DNA of 64,000 nucleotides from a bacterium HR28 (GTDB lineage Bacteria > Chloroflexota > Chloroflexia > Thermomicrobiales > Thermomicrobiaceae): contig BEIE01000001.1 in the NCBI GenBank assembly GCA_002898255.1, positions 1 to 64,000 of the forward strand, in the 5' to 3' direction. A program made the position numbers and the translations under genes. This document shows positions 25,821-39,537 of this stretch, piece after piece. Every line of letters starts with the position of its first letter. Position 1 is the stretch's first letter. The notes under the pieces were generated by a model that worked only from the letters and a program-made list of their open reading frames with translations, had not been told where the DNA came from and searched no databases.

Positions 25821-27086
25821 ATGACCGTCAGTACTCGGAAAGATTCTGTTCTGACGATTCCGCAACCGGCAAACCTGGAGGAGGCGGGACTCGACCTCCA
25901 GCTTGTGGTCGAACTCGTACTCAAATTCCTCTACGCGCACGGCTCTCAGACGGCACGCGATCTCGTGGATGCGCTCTGCCTGCCCTATGCGGGATCGCTG
26001 GAGCGGGCACTCAGCCAGGCCAAGCGCGAGGAACTTGTTGAGGTGACCGGCAGTAACGGAATCGGTGAACTTGCCTACCGATATGCGCTCACCAGCAAAG
26101 GGCACCACCGCGCGCAGGAGTACTTGGCGCGGAACGGTTACATTGGCCCAGCCCCGGTACCGATCGAACAGTACCGATCTGTTGTCACTGCCCAGAGCCT
26201 CCGTAACATCCCTGTAACGCCGCAAGCGATTCGACGGGCCCTCGGACGACTTGTCTTCTCCGAACCAGTGCTCGACCAGATTGGGCAAGCGTTGAACAGT
26301 GGCCAAGCGATCTTCCTCTTTGGAAAGCCTGGTAACGGCAAGACTGCTCTGGCGCAACGTGTGGTGGCCATGTACGGTGGGGCTGTTTTCGTTCCCCACG
26401 CCATCCTGGCCGATTCGCAAATCATTCGTGTCTTCGATCGGCACCACCATCATCCCACACCTGAACAGCCAGCTGGCGACCGTCGTTGGGTACTCTGCGA
26501 GCGGCCGCTCATCCAGGTGGGTGGAGAGCTTACGCTTGAACAGCTCGATCTGATCTATGACGAGCGGAATCGCTTCTACGAGGCGCCACTGCAGCTACGA
26601 GCGAACAATGGGGTGCTCCTCATCGATGATTTTGGCCGACAGCGGGTGTCACCACGAGCTTTGCTCAATCGCTGGATTGTCCCTCTGGAACAGCGGATCG
26701 ATATCCTTACCCTGCACACTGGCAAGCAGATCGAGGTACCCTTCGAGGGGCTGGTGATTTTCTCGACGAATCTCCAGCCAACCGACCTCGTCGACGAGGC
26801 GTTCCTGCGACGAATTCCAAACAAGATCCATCTCGGAAACCCAACGGTCCAGCAGTTCGCGGAAATTTTCCGTGCGCAGTGCGAGGAACTCGGTATACCG
26901 TTCGATCCACAGGGGCTTGCCTACCTCTTGCGAACCTACTACGTCGGAAAGCGGGAGCTCCGCGCTTGTCATCCACGCGACATCTTGCGCGCCTTGGTTG
27001 GCGCGGCACGTTACCTCGGCCGCGAACCCCGCCTGACACCTGACCTCATCGATCGCGCCTGCCGGAGCTACTTCATAAACCCCTGA
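25821..27086 (+). CDS. AAA+ ATPase with N-terminal winged-helix-like region
   Basis: In this 421-aa protein residues about 25-110 look like a winged helix (HGSQTARDLVDALCLPYAGS). An AAA core follows: Walker A LFGKPGNGKTALAQRV, Walker B GVLLIDDFGRQR and sensor 1 LVIFSTNLQP, with FLRRIPNKIHLGNPT as sensor-2-like region. I know related ATPases from Chloroflexota and cyanobacteria, often near secretion or pilus genes, but I cannot name a substrate. It stands alone after the efflux genes, 110 bases downstream. Confidence 0.72.
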   Translation: MTVSTRKDSVLTIPQPANLEEAGLDLQLVVELVLKFLYAHGSQTARDLVDALCLPYAGSLERALSQAKREELVEVTGSNGIGELAYRYALTSKGHHRAQEYLARNGYIGPAPVPIEQYRSVVTAQSLRNIPVTPQAIRRALGRLVFSEPVLDQIGQALNSGQAIFLFGKPGNGKTALAQRVVAMYGGAVFVPHAILADSQIIRVFDRHHHHPTPEQPAGDRRWVLCERPLIQVGGELTLEQLDLIYDERNRFYEAPLQLRANNGVLLIDDFGRQRVSPRALLNRWIVPLEQRIDILTLHTGKQIEVPFEGLVIFSTNLQPTDLVDEAFLRRIPNKIHLGNPTVQQFAEIFRAQCEELGIPFDPQGLAYLLRTYYVGKRELRACHPRDILRALVGAARYLGREPRLTPDLIDRACRSYFINP

Positions 27087-27120
27087 CATACAGCCTTCAG
27101 CGACGCTGCACTCTGGCCGG

Positions 27121-27158
27121 CAAAAAGAGACGGGATGGCGCTCGCTGGCGCCATCCCG
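27121..27158 (-). terminator. intrinsic terminator of speDE
   Basis: A perfect 11-bp hairpin CGGGATGGCGC-TCGCTG-GCGCCATCCCG lies between the convergent AAA and speE genes. On the minus strand it is followed by TCTCTTTTTG. Confidence 0.75.
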
Positions 27159-27185
27159 GCAACGGTTCTGTCTTGGCGTCCTCGT

Positions 27186-28124
27186 TCAAGCCGTCGGCCG
27201 CCGGACTGCCGCTTCCGGCAAGAGCGGATGAGAGTCTGCCGGCCGCCCGAGCGCGATCGAGTCCTCAATGAAACGCCGCAGGAACGGTGGCAGGCGGAAC
27301 GCTGCCCAATGAATTTCCGGCGAGTAGTACTGGCAGTCATCAATCCCGCGCGCACGCAGGCGCTCGGCGACCGTCTCCACATCGAGTGCGGCCGGATCGA
27401 CATCGCGCGAGGCAACGGTGAAGCTCCAGTAACTGTCGTATGACTGCACCATAGTCAAATAGGTGCGGACAATGGGAAGCACCTCGCGCAGGTGAAGATG
27501 TGTCGCCGCCGTCTGGATCGGGAGCAGCATTGGGGACTCTGTCTGCTGCACCACCAGCCCACCGGGTGCGAGCATGTCGGCAAGCCCGTGGTAGAAATCG
27601 GGCGAGAAGAGCACCATCCCAGGCGTGTCACCCAGTGGATCCGGCCCATCGACGATGATCACATCGTACGTTGCCGGCCGCCGCTCGACGTAGGCGAACC
27701 CGTCCTCGAAGCGGAGCTCGACCCGCGGGTCGTCGAACGCCCCCCGATGCACACCCCACAGGTGGGCACGGCAGGCTTCGACGACTTGCTCGTCGATCTC
27801 CACCATCGTGACGTGCTCGACAGGATGCTGCAGTACTCGCCGGAGCGCACCGCCGTCCCCACCACCGATGATGAGCACCCGGCGAGGATTCGGATGCGCG
27901 ATCATCGCCGGATGCACCAGCATCTCGTGGTAGCAGAACTCGTCGCGCTCCGCCGTCTGGAGCACGTTGTTCAGTACCAGCGCGCGACCGAAGAGGACCG
28001 TTTCGATAATCGCGATCTCCTGGTACGGGGACGTACCCCGGTACAGGACGTCGCGCACCTGCAGGAATACCCGTTGGCTTGGGACCTCCGGGTCGTCGGT
28101 ATGCCAGAGTCCTCCGTCAATCAA
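27186..28124 (-). CDS. speE: spermidine synthase / polyamine aminopropyltransferase
   Basis: This 312-aa enzyme transfers aminopropyl from decarboxylated SAM to a polyamine. Key segments are YQEIAIIETVLFGRALVLNN, the cofactor site VLIIGGGDGGALRRVLQHP, VEIDEQVVE, DVIIVDGPDPLGD with the catalytic Asp, and QTESPMLLP. The start is TTG (MIDGGLW) at 28124 with AGGGGGAT upstream. It overlaps the speD end by 8 bases, so the two are translationally coupled. In thermophiles this family may make longer or branched polyamines; the acceptor cannot be deduced. Confidence 0.93.
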   Translation of the reverse strand: MIDGGLWHTDDPEVPSQRVFLQVRDVLYRGTSPYQEIAIIETVLFGRALVLNNVLQTAERDEFCYHEMLVHPAMIAHPNPRRVLIIGGGDGGALRRVLQHPVEHVTMVEIDEQVVEACRAHLWGVHRGAFDDPRVELRFEDGFAYVERRPATYDVIIVDGPDPLGDTPGMVLFSPDFYHGLADMLAPGGLVVQQTESPMLLPIQTAATHLHLREVLPIVRTYLTMVQSYDSYWSFTVASRDVDPAALDVETVAERLRARGIDDCQYYSPEIHWAAFRLPPFLRRFIEDSIALGRPADSHPLLPEAAVRRPTA

Positions 28125-28467
28125 CGATCATCCCCCTACTCACCTGCAGCACTTCCATCCGCTGCGGCTGGAACCGCTCCCGGAGAACCGGGATCGCCGC
28201 CTCAGGATCAGTGTGCTCACCGCACGTGAAAACGTCCACCGCCGCATACCCGAGCTCCGGCCACGTGTGGATGCTCAGGTGCGACTCCGAGAGGATCGCA
28301 ATCCCGCTCACTCCGTTGTACGGCTCCCAGGGAAAGACCTGCAGGTCGCGCAACGTCGCATTGGTTGCCGCGACTGCATCGCGGATGGCCTCTTCGACCG
28401 CCTGCAGGGAGTCGATGTTCTTGCAACCCCAGAGTTCGACAATGACGTGTCGACCCAGGCTCTTCAC
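28117..28467 (-). CDS. speD: S-adenosylmethionine decarboxylase proenzyme
   Basis: This 116-aa prokaryotic-type pyruvoyl enzyme supplies decarboxylated SAM to SpeE. The self-cleavage site is ILSESHLSIHTWPE, where the serine before HLSIH becomes the pyruvoyl group; the Cys in VDVFTCGEHTDPEAA is also conserved. The GTG at 28467 (VKSLGRHVIVELWGC) fits the family's length and has GGAGG ten bases upstream; the track start is an upstream TTG. The promoter lies 80 bases upstream. Confidence 0.92.
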   Translation of the reverse strand: MKSLGRHVIVELWGCKNIDSLQAVEEAIRDAVAATNATLRDLQVFPWEPYNGVSGIAILSESHLSIHTWPELGYAAVDVFTCGEHTDPEAAIPVLRERFQPQRMEVLQVSRGMIVD

Positions 28468-28543
28468 TCCCCACGGACCTCCGTTTACCTGAGAACGATC
28501 ACCCCCCAACAGCCCGTACCAACCTCACGGGCAACGACATTAG

Positions 28544-28572
28544 AGTGTATCACCCCTCCCCCTGTTCTGCAA
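28544..28572 (-). promoter_or_regulatory. speDE promoter
   Basis: On the minus strand TTGCAG, a 17-bp spacer and TACACT. The predicted start is near 28537, giving a leader of about 70 nt. Confidence 0.55.
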
Positions 28573-28918
28573 CCCCCTACTCGCAGACTCCATCGCAACG
28601 ACTCACCTCGTCCCCAGTATCCGCGCTTCTCCCGACGCAACAGCCACCGCTATCCCTGGTCTCACCGTCACATCGTATGGAGTCGGTGTGCGCCGCGCAC
28701 TAGCCCGAAGACTTGGCGTCACATGAGCCTACCGCTCCAGAGGTTCCCGCCGCTGGAACTCGCTGCCTCGCCTCGTGACGGGCACGCGCTCGAGCACACC
28801 AGCTAGTTCTGGGCCGCATCAAGAACTCCGGCACGACCACCAGCTTTCCGCGGTACCGTCACCTCAGCACGATCCCGGCATTACCGAGTGCCTCCACTCC
28901 GACTCGAGCCAATGCCTC
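28573..28918. other. non-coding stretch between speDE and ligA
   Basis: About 350 bases, downstream of ligA and upstream of the speD promoter. I see no gene, RNA or clear terminator. Confidence 0.45.
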
Positions 28919-33092
<4,174 letters not shown>

Positions 33093-33146
33093 GCCAAGTG
33101 GTCGAGAGAAACGACACAACGTGGACTGACGAGAGAGGAGCGAGAT

Positions 33147-33800
33147 GTGAGCGAAGAGCGATCACGAGCGGAGGAACGCAGCGTTGAGGAACGACTCGAG
33201 GAGATTGCCCAGCGCGTGCGCGTGTGCACACGCTGTGATCTCTGGCGAACCAGGACGCACGCGGTGCCGGGTGAGGGGAATCCCCGGGCCGAGGTTATGT
33301 TCATCGGCGAAGCTCCGGGGTACCACGAAGACCGGCAAGGACGGCCGTTTGTGGGGGCAGCTGGCCAGTACTTGAACGAGCTCCTTCAACGAGCTGGCCT
33401 GCGGCGGGAAGAGGTGTACATCACCAATGTCGTGAAGTGCCGACCTCCGGGTAACCGCGATCCGCTACCAGACGAGATCGCTGCCTGTGCGCCCTACTTG
33501 GACGAGCAGCTGGACGTGATCCGACCACGCGTGATCGTGACGCTCGGCCGCTACTCGATGTCCCGCTGGTTTCCCAACGAGAAGATCTCGCGCGTGCACG
33601 GTCAGGCGCGCCGCGTCGGTGACTATGTCGTGGTCCCCATGTATCATCCCGCAGCGGCACTACATCAGCCAGCATTGAAGGAGTTGGTGGAGAAGGACTT
33701 CGAGAAGCTCGGCGAGATCATCGCCCAGGTGCGTGCTGAGACCGCAACGACTGCTGACGATCAGCCCGAAGAGAAGCCCCAGCAGATGCGTCTCTTCTGA
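33147..33800 (+). CDS. family 4 uracil-DNA glycosylase (Fe-S type)
   Basis: This 217-aa thermophile-type glycosylase removes uracil from DNA to start base-excision repair. The catalytic and binding motifs are [19 protein letters not shown] and MYHPAAAL. Four cysteines in family 4 positions ([23 protein letters not shown]) would hold a 4Fe-4S cluster. The C-terminus ends QQMRLF, which resembles a PCNA/beta-clamp-binding tail. The start is GTG with GAGAGGAG upstream. It lies 54 bases after the exonuclease fusion, so joint transcription in a repair unit is likely. Confidence 0.92.
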   Translation: MSEERSRAEERSVEERLEEIAQRVRVCTRCDLWRTRTHAVPGEGNPRAEVMFIGEAPGYHEDRQGRPFVGAAGQYLNELLQRAGLRREEVYITNVVKCRPPGNRDPLPDEIAACAPYLDEQLDVIRPRVIVTLGRYSMSRWFPNEKISRVHGQARRVGDYVVVPMYHPAAALHQPALKELVEKDFEKLGEIIAQVRAETATTADDQPEEKPQQMRLF

Positions 33801-33805
33801 ACCGC

Positions 33806-33814
33806 TGCTATACT
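33806..33814 (+). promoter_or_regulatory. extended -10 promoter of ftsK
   Basis: TGCTATACT, an extended -10 element, lies 35 bases before the ftsK ATG. Confidence 0.45.
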
Positions 33815-33849
33815 GCGTACGGACGTGCGAACGGACGCAGGGGGACGCC

Positions 33850-36093
33850 ATGGCGCAAGCGCGGACGCGGGGTCGGCAGCGAGCGGCGGAATCCAAGCGA
33901 GATGCCGGTTCGGTGGTTTCCAACGTGCTGAGGCACCTCGCACGGATCGGTCATGGGGTAGTGATGGGGATTCCGCGGCGGCTACCGCGTGATCTGGCGG
34001 CGCTGTTCCTGGCGACCGTTGGAGTTCTTCTCGCACTGGCGCTCCTTGGCCAGGCGAACGAGACAGGGCTTGTGGGATGGATTGCGAATGGGTGCCAACA
34101 GCTCTTTGGGCGCGGCGCACTCATCGTGCCACTCACCTTCTGGTGGGGTGCTTTCGAGGTTGCGGCCTCAAGTTCTCGCCAGGCGACGATCCGCCGCACG
34201 GTTGGACTTGGGCTCTATGCAGCCGGTGCTCTGGCGCTGCTTGATGCACGTGCGACTGATCGTGTCGAGGAGGCTGGCGGGTATATCGGGGCAGGCATTG
34301 CCACACTGCTGCGGCTGGTGGGCGGTGAGGTAGGGCTTGGGCTTCTGGCGCTTGCGCTCGGGCTGGCGGGGTCGACTCTTATCGCCGGGGTCGACTTGCG
34401 GACGCTGGTGGCGCGTGGTGTTGCACTGGGGCGGGTGCTGTCCGGCCACTTCGCACGTCGCAGACGGGGTCCAGACAGCAACGCGGTGCTCGAACCAGGC
34501 ACTGCCGTACCAGGGCATCGGATGGAGGACACGACCAAGCGAGAACCGACGCCTGCCGTCATCACCCCACCGCGACACACGAGCACGAGCCGCGTGCGCA
34601 GCAAGCGTGGGACGACCGAAGGCCGACCGCGCGTCGAGCGGCCGGCTACCCGGGAGCCCGAATCGGCGAGCGACGAACAGGTTCCACCACCCACACGTGG
34701 TGAGGATGTGCTCCCGGATATCGGACGGCTGCAACGCTACGAGGCGAGTCTCCCCGATCCAGAGGAGCTCCAGCACAAAGCCGCGATCATTCAGGAGACG
34801 CTTGCCAATTTTCGGGTCGATGCGCGGGTACGGGAGATCTATCCAGGGCCGGCTGTAACACTTTTCACCCTGGAGCCTGGTCCCGGCGTCAAGGTGCGAC
34901 GGATCACCGAGCTGCAAAATGACCTCGCGCTGGCGCTTGCAGCCCCAGCGATCCGGATTGAGGCTCCGGTACCCGGGATGGCCCGCGTGGGCATCGAGGT
35001 ACCGAACGCGGCAATTTCGACCGTCGGGCTCCGCGAAGTGATCGAGTCACCAGCGTTTCAGCGTTCACGGGCACGGTTACCGCTGGCGCTTGGACGCGAT
35101 GTGCACGGCGAGTACGTGATCGCCGACCTCACCCGGATGCCTCACCTTTTGATTGCTGGTGCGACCGGATCAGGGAAATCAGTCTGCATCAACGGCATCA
35201 TCGCCACGTTCCTCCTCACACGCCGGCCCGATGAACTCCAGATGTTGCTGATCGATCCGAAAAAGGTGGAACTCGCAGGCTATGACGGTGTGCCACACCT
35301 CAAGCGACCAGTTGTGACCGACATGGGGTTAGTGGTGGGCGCGCTGCGGCGCGTTCTCCAGGAGATGGAGCGGCGTTACGAACTCTTTGCGCAGCTCGGT
35401 GTGCGCAATCTCGAAGGATACCGGTTACGGCGCGAAGAGGATCCCTCGTTGGAACCGCTGCCCTACCTGGTTGTGATCATCGACGAGCTAGCCGACCTTA
35501 TGTTGACGACACCTGACGAGGTAGAGACCTTGCTGGTGCGGTTAGCGCAGATGGCTCGCGCGACCGGTATCCATCTTTTGATCGCGACCCAGCGCCCATC
35601 GGTCGACGTTCTCACCGGGCTTATCAAAGCGAACGTCCCGGCGCGGATTGCCTTCGCGGTCACCTCCCAGACCGATAGCCGTGTGATTCTGGATATGCCG
35701 GGCGCTGAACGTTTGCTCGGTCGTGGCGACATGCTCTACCTCCCACCGGATGCCGCGCGCCCGCTCCGGGTGCAAGGTTCCTTCATCGAGGATCGCGATC
35801 TGGAGTACGTGGTCGAACACTGGCGACGGCTCTATCCGGAACCACGCTATGACCCGACGTGGCTAGATCTCGAAGAGGCGGGCCCGGAGCCCAGCCGAGG
35901 CGACGATCCACTGTTGGAGCAGGCCAGGCAACTCGTACGGCAGCTCGGCACGGTGTCGACCTCGCTCCTTCAACGGCGACTCCGGATCGGCTATAACCGG
36001 GCAGCGCGGATTATGGAACAACTGGAGGCCGAGGGGATTGTTGGTCCAGCTGAAGGGGCGCGCGGCCGTATGGTCTACCTGGGGGAGGAGTGA
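33850..36093 (+). CDS. ftsK: DNA translocase FtsK/SpoIIIE
   Basis: This 747-aa motor pumps chromosome ends across the division septum. There are about four membrane helices (about 45-190), a charged Pro/Thr/Arg linker (about 205-285), the alpha domain, and the beta RecA-like motor with LLIAGATGSGKSVCINGIIA and LVVIIDELADLML. A C-terminal gamma winged helix follows (LVRQLGTVSTSLLQRRLRIG) that would read orienting sequences. The TQRPSVDVLTGLIKAN block is diagnostic. The ATG at 33850 matches the N-terminal basic region; the track start is further upstream in the glycosylase gene. Confidence 0.95.
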   Translation: MAQARTRGRQRAAESKRDAGSVVSNVLRHLARIGHGVVMGIPRRLPRDLAALFLATVGVLLALALLGQANETGLVGWIANGCQQLFGRGALIVPLTFWWGAFEVAASSSRQATIRRTVGLGLYAAGALALLDARATDRVEEAGGYIGAGIATLLRLVGGEVGLGLLALALGLAGSTLIAGVDLRTLVARGVALGRVLSGHFARRRRGPDSNAVLEPGTAVPGHRMEDTTKREPTPAVITPPRHTSTSRVRSKRGTTEGRPRVERPATREPESASDEQVPPPTRGEDVLPDIGRLQRYEASLPDPEELQHKAAIIQETLANFRVDARVREIYPGPAVTLFTLEPGPGVKVRRITELQNDLALALAAPAIRIEAPVPGMARVGIEVPNAAISTVGLREVIESPAFQRSRARLPLALGRDVHGEYVIADLTRMPHLLIAGATGSGKSVCINGIIATFLLTRRPDELQMLLIDPKKVELAGYDGVPHLKRPVVTDMGLVVGALRRVLQEMERRYELFAQLGVRNLEGYRLRREEDPSLEPLPYLVVIIDELADLMLTTPDEVETLLVRLAQMARATGIHLLIATQRPSVDVLTGLIKANVPARIAFAVTSQTDSRVILDMPGAERLLGRGDMLYLPPDAARPLRVQGSFIEDRDLEYVVEHWRRLYPEPRYDPTWLDLEEAGPEPSRGDDPLLEQARQLVRQLGTVSTSLLQRRLRIGYNRAARIMEQLEAEGIVGPAEGARGRMVYLGEE

Positions 36094-36117
36094 GCGGCAA
36101 GGGCTTCTTCGCCGGTT

Positions 36118-36126
36118 TGGTATACT
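36118..36126 (+). promoter_or_regulatory. extended -10 promoter of recR
   Basis: TGGTATACT lies about 40 bases before the recR GTG; no -35 match is needed for this class. Confidence 0.45.
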
Positions 36127-36165
36127 GGTGAGCGTGAACGCGCGTTTTGCCGGACGGCGACTGAG

Positions 36166-36777
36166 GTGACTGTGCGCGCACGGGGTCCGGCCGAGCCGAT
36201 TGCTCGGCTCATCGAGGAACTCGCCAAACTTCCCGGAATCGGTCCGAAGACCGCATCACGGTTGGCGTATCACCTGCTGCGCAGCCCGCGCGAGGAGGCG
36301 TTGGCACTCGCGCAGGCCATCGTCGAGGTGAAAGAGCGCGTCCAGCTGTGCTCGCGCTGCTTCAATTTGACGGATGTGGATCCCTGCCCGATCTGCTCCG
36401 ACCCGACGCGGGATCAGCAGACAATCTGCGTGGTTGAGGATCCGCTGGATGTGCTCGCGCTCGAGCGGACCGGTGCGTATCACGGGGTCTATCATGTGCT
36501 GCACGGCGTCATCTCGCCGGTGGACGGGATCGGGCCGGAGCGCCTGCGTATCCGGGAGCTCGTGCAGCGCGTGCGGGATGAGCGCCCCAACGAGGTTATC
36601 CTGGCGCTGAACCCGAATATCGAGGGTGATGCGACAGCAATGTACCTGGCACGCCAGCTCATCCCGCTGGGAGTAACAGTGACGCGTCCAGCGAGCGGAC
36701 TCCCGGTCGGTGGCGACCTGGAGTATGCAGACGAAGTGACGCTTGGTCGCGCGCTTGCTGGACGACGCGCGCTCTGA
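36166..36777 (+). CDS. recR: recombination mediator RecR
   Basis: This 203-aa protein loads RecA with RecO (also encoded in this window). It shows the helix-hairpin-helix [20 protein letters not shown], a four-Cys zinc finger (CSRC, CPIC), a TOPRIM domain ([15 protein letters not shown]) and the Walker-like [20 protein letters not shown] at the C-terminus. The start is GTG; the ribosome binding site is weak. The next gene follows after 23 bases. Confidence 0.95.
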   Translation: MTVRARGPAEPIARLIEELAKLPGIGPKTASRLAYHLLRSPREEALALAQAIVEVKERVQLCSRCFNLTDVDPCPICSDPTRDQQTICVVEDPLDVLALERTGAYHGVYHVLHGVISPVDGIGPERLRIRELVQRVRDERPNEVILALNPNIEGDATAMYLARQLIPLGVTVTRPASGLPVGGDLEYADEVTLGRALAGRRAL

Positions 36778-36800
36778 GAGGACACGGAGGAGGACCCGGC

Positions 36801-37781
36801 GTGCTGTGGCGGCGGCCTCAACGGGCAACGGATGATCGGCCGGGTCGACTAGCGATCAAAGGCTGCGACCTTGTCAACTTGCCGCATGCGTTCCGGCCCT
36901 GGTTGCTGCGGAGCATCCTTGGCAACGCATTCGGTTCGGCCGGAGGACGAGTATTTGTGGATCATCAGCGGTCACTCGCCTTTGCCCAGGTCGTGGCCGA
37001 ACCAGGGCGCGACCACTGGTTCATCGTCCGGCTGGTCGCCGAGGCCGGTGTCACGGATGGCGGTCGCGAGCTCCTCGATCGGATCGCCCGAGAAGCGGGC
37101 ACGCGTGGAGTGATCCGACTGCACACATTAGTCACGGAGCACCCGGACGTGCTGGAGTGGTGGCAGCGAGCCGGATTCACGCCGTTTCGGCGCGTTGTCC
37201 TGCTCACGACAACGGCTGAGGGGCGTCACGCTCCCCCGGAGGGGACGATTCGTGTGCAAGAGGCGGTCGACGCGTGGGAGGTGCAACGGCTCTACGAGCG
37301 GCTCACGCCGCGTCCGGTGCAGTATGCGGAGGCACGCAACCGTGCGACGTGGCAGGTCGGTCGGCGCGCTGGATGGCGTGTGCGAGGATTTTTGCTCTCG
37401 AATGGGCAGGAGACGACAGCCTATTGTCGTGTGCGCTCACGCGGTAAATGGCATCTCGTCGAGGTACTCGCGTCGGATCATGCGGCAGACGATGCAGTCA
37501 GTTTGGTGCGCTATGCGATTGGGCAAAGCGCGAGGCCGCACGATCAGGTTCTGCTTGTGCTTCCCGAGGAGGCTCCCTGCATGCTCGCCGCGTTCGAGCG
37601 CGCGGGATTTCGGACACAGGAGAGGAGAGTCTGGCTCGCACGCTATACCGTACGACGAATCCGGGTCGGGACCCTGGCAAGCGATGCAGCAAGTCTTGCC
37701 GCTCTGGCTGACGCGCGGCGCGCGTTCTACCGGCGTGAGCGCCCGAAGGTCGCCGTGGTCGAACGCGCGACATCACACTGA
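36801..37781 (+). CDS. GNAT-like acetyltransferase, two domains, substrate unknown
   Basis: This 326-aa protein has a first GNAT-like part (about 45-140; ELLDRIAREAGTRGVIRLHT and VLEWWQRAGFTPFRR) and a second similar part (about 150-290, ending FERAGFRTQERRVWLARY). The acetyl-CoA loops are degenerate in both, so activity is uncertain. The start is GTG with GGAGGAGG about eight bases upstream. It sits between recR and the Ycf45-like gene, and its role is not evident from context. Confidence 0.65.
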   Translation: MLWRRPQRATDDRPGRLAIKGCDLVNLPHAFRPWLLRSILGNAFGSAGGRVFVDHQRSLAFAQVVAEPGRDHWFIVRLVAEAGVTDGGRELLDRIAREAGTRGVIRLHTLVTEHPDVLEWWQRAGFTPFRRVVLLTTTAEGRHAPPEGTIRVQEAVDAWEVQRLYERLTPRPVQYAEARNRATWQVGRRAGWRVRGFLLSNGQETTAYCRVRSRGKWHLVEVLASDHAADDAVSLVRYAIGQSARPHDQVLLVLPEEAPCMLAAFERAGFRTQERRVWLARYTVRRIRVGTLASDAASLAALADARRAFYRRERPKVAVVERATSH

Positions 37782-37815
37782 AAATCGATGAAAGAGGAGG
37801 ACGAGTACGCGAACC

Positions 37816-39537
37816 GTGACGAAGCCCACAACAATTCTTCCAGCAGCGCCGGAGCAGACCATCACTGACAATCTTGAGGATCTGCTCGCGGTCTTGCCTC
37901 CTGATATCGTCGAAGCGCTCCAGCAATACAACAACCCTGAGGACCGGGCTAAGTTGCTGGAGATCGTTCTCGACCTCGGCCGTCGCCCGGAGGCCCGGTT
38001 CGAGGATCGCGAGGTCTACCTCGCCGAACGCGAGGTGACGCGTGAGGATATCGCTTACGTCGCCTCACGGATCGGACGCTTCGGCGACGATAACCGTGCG
38101 GGGATCGAGCGGACACTCCATCGCATCTCAGCGATCCGCTCCCGCTCTGGTGAGATCGTCGGGCTTACCTGCCGGATCGGGCGCGCAGTCTACGGGACCG
38201 TCGCTATCATTCGCGACCTGATTGAGTCCGGCGAGAGCATCTTGTTGCTTGGGCGACCCGGCGTCGGGAAGACGACGATGCTGCGTGAGACGGCCCGGGT
38301 GTTGGCCGATGACTTGCGCAAGCGGGTCATCGTCGTGGACACCAGCAACGAAATCGCCGGAGACGGCGACATCCCTCATCCGGCGATCGGACGCGCGCGC
38401 CGAATGCAGGTACCAACGCCGAGCCTCCAGCATGCGGTGATGATCGAAGCGGTGGAAAACCACATGCCGGAGGTAATTGTCATCGACGAAATCGGCACGG
38501 AACTCGAGGCGGCTGCCGCTCGGACGATCGCTGAGCGCGGTGTCCAGCTGATTGGTACCGCCCATGGCAACACGCTCGAGAACATTATGATGAATCCGAC
38601 GCTCTCTGATCTTATTGGCGGAATCCAGTCAGTCACGCTGAGCGACGAGGAAGCGCGGCGACGCGGGACGCAAAAGTCGATCCTAGAGCGCAAGGCTCCA
38701 CCAACGTTCGGAGTCCTCGTCGAGATCCAGTCGCGCAACCGGGTGGCCGTGCACCGCGACGTCGCGGCAGCGGTCGATGCAATCCTGCGCAACCAGCCAC
38801 TGCGGGTGGAAATCCGCGAGCGGAATCCCGATGGCACGGTGTCGATCTGGTACGAGGAACTCTACGGACAGGAACACCGCGCAGAGCGTTCGATGCTACC
38901 CTCGGGGCCGCGACGTACCTACCAGCGGATCCCAGGTGCACAGCCGCCCAGCCGACCGACGACTGCATCTGTACCGTCGGCTTCTCTGCCTGCGGTCACT
39001 GTTGAGTCGTCCCGGCGGACCATGCGGCTCTTTCCGTTCGGCGTCAGTCGCAATCGCCTCGAGCAAGTGATCCACCAACTCGTACTTCCGGTGGAACTCG
39101 TGCGTTCACCGCGGGAAGCGGATGCAGTCGTGACGCTGAAGAACTACTTCCGGAAGCGGCCGCAAGTGCTACGCGAGGCGGAGCAGCGGGGCGTTCCGGT
39201 CTATGTGCTGCGTAGCAACACAGCTCAGCAGATGGCGAATCTCTTCCGCTCGCTGTTCCCAGATCGCTTCGTCGAGGAAAGCGACACGGAAGAGACGGAT
39301 GACGGTGACGGCTCATTTGCACCGCAGGACCGCATCGCTGCGGCGATGTACGAGGCTGAAGCGGCAGCGCACCAAGTCCTGCAGGGAACACGCGACCGGG
39401 TCGAACTCCGTCCCCAAGAAGCCTGGATCCGCCGCCTGCAGCACCAGCTCGCTGAGCGCTACAACCTCGCCTCGCGCAGCCGCGGACGCGAACCATTCCG
39501 CCGGGTGGAAATCTATCGCGAGGACGAGGGCTGGTGA
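37816..39537 (+). CDS. Ycf45/SpoIIIAA-like AAA ATPase with R3H domain
   Basis: In this 573-aa protein residues about 130-340 form a RecA/AAA-type ATPase: Walker A LLGRPGVGKTTMLRETAR, VVDTSNEIAGDGD, Walker B VIVIDEIGTELEAAAARTI and IGTAHGNTLENI. A linker follows, then a second small alpha/beta region (about 400-470) and a C-terminal R3H single-strand nucleic-acid-binding motif (SRSRGREPFRRVEIY). The family is widespread in cyanobacteria, plastids (ycf45) and Chloroflexota, with unknown function. The start is GTG. The end overlaps tmk (GTGA). Confidence 0.85.
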   Translation: MTKPTTILPAAPEQTITDNLEDLLAVLPPDIVEALQQYNNPEDRAKLLEIVLDLGRRPEARFEDREVYLAEREVTREDIAYVASRIGRFGDDNRAGIERTLHRISAIRSRSGEIVGLTCRIGRAVYGTVAIIRDLIESGESILLLGRPGVGKTTMLRETARVLADDLRKRVIVVDTSNEIAGDGDIPHPAIGRARRMQVPTPSLQHAVMIEAVENHMPEVIVIDEIGTELEAAAARTIAERGVQLIGTAHGNTLENIMMNPTLSDLIGGIQSVTLSDEEARRRGTQKSILERKAPPTFGVLVEIQSRNRVAVHRDVAAAVDAILRNQPLRVEIRERNPDGTVSIWYEELYGQEHRAERSMLPSGPRRTYQRIPGAQPPSRPTTASVPSASLPAVTVESSRRTMRLFPFGVSRNRLEQVIHQLVLPVELVRSPREADAVVTLKNYFRKRPQVLREAEQRGVPVYVLRSNTAQQMANLFRSLFPDRFVEESDTEETDDGDGSFAPQDRIAAAMYEAEAAAHQVLQGTRDRVELRPQEAWIRRLQHQLAERYNLASRSRGREPFRRVEIYREDEGW

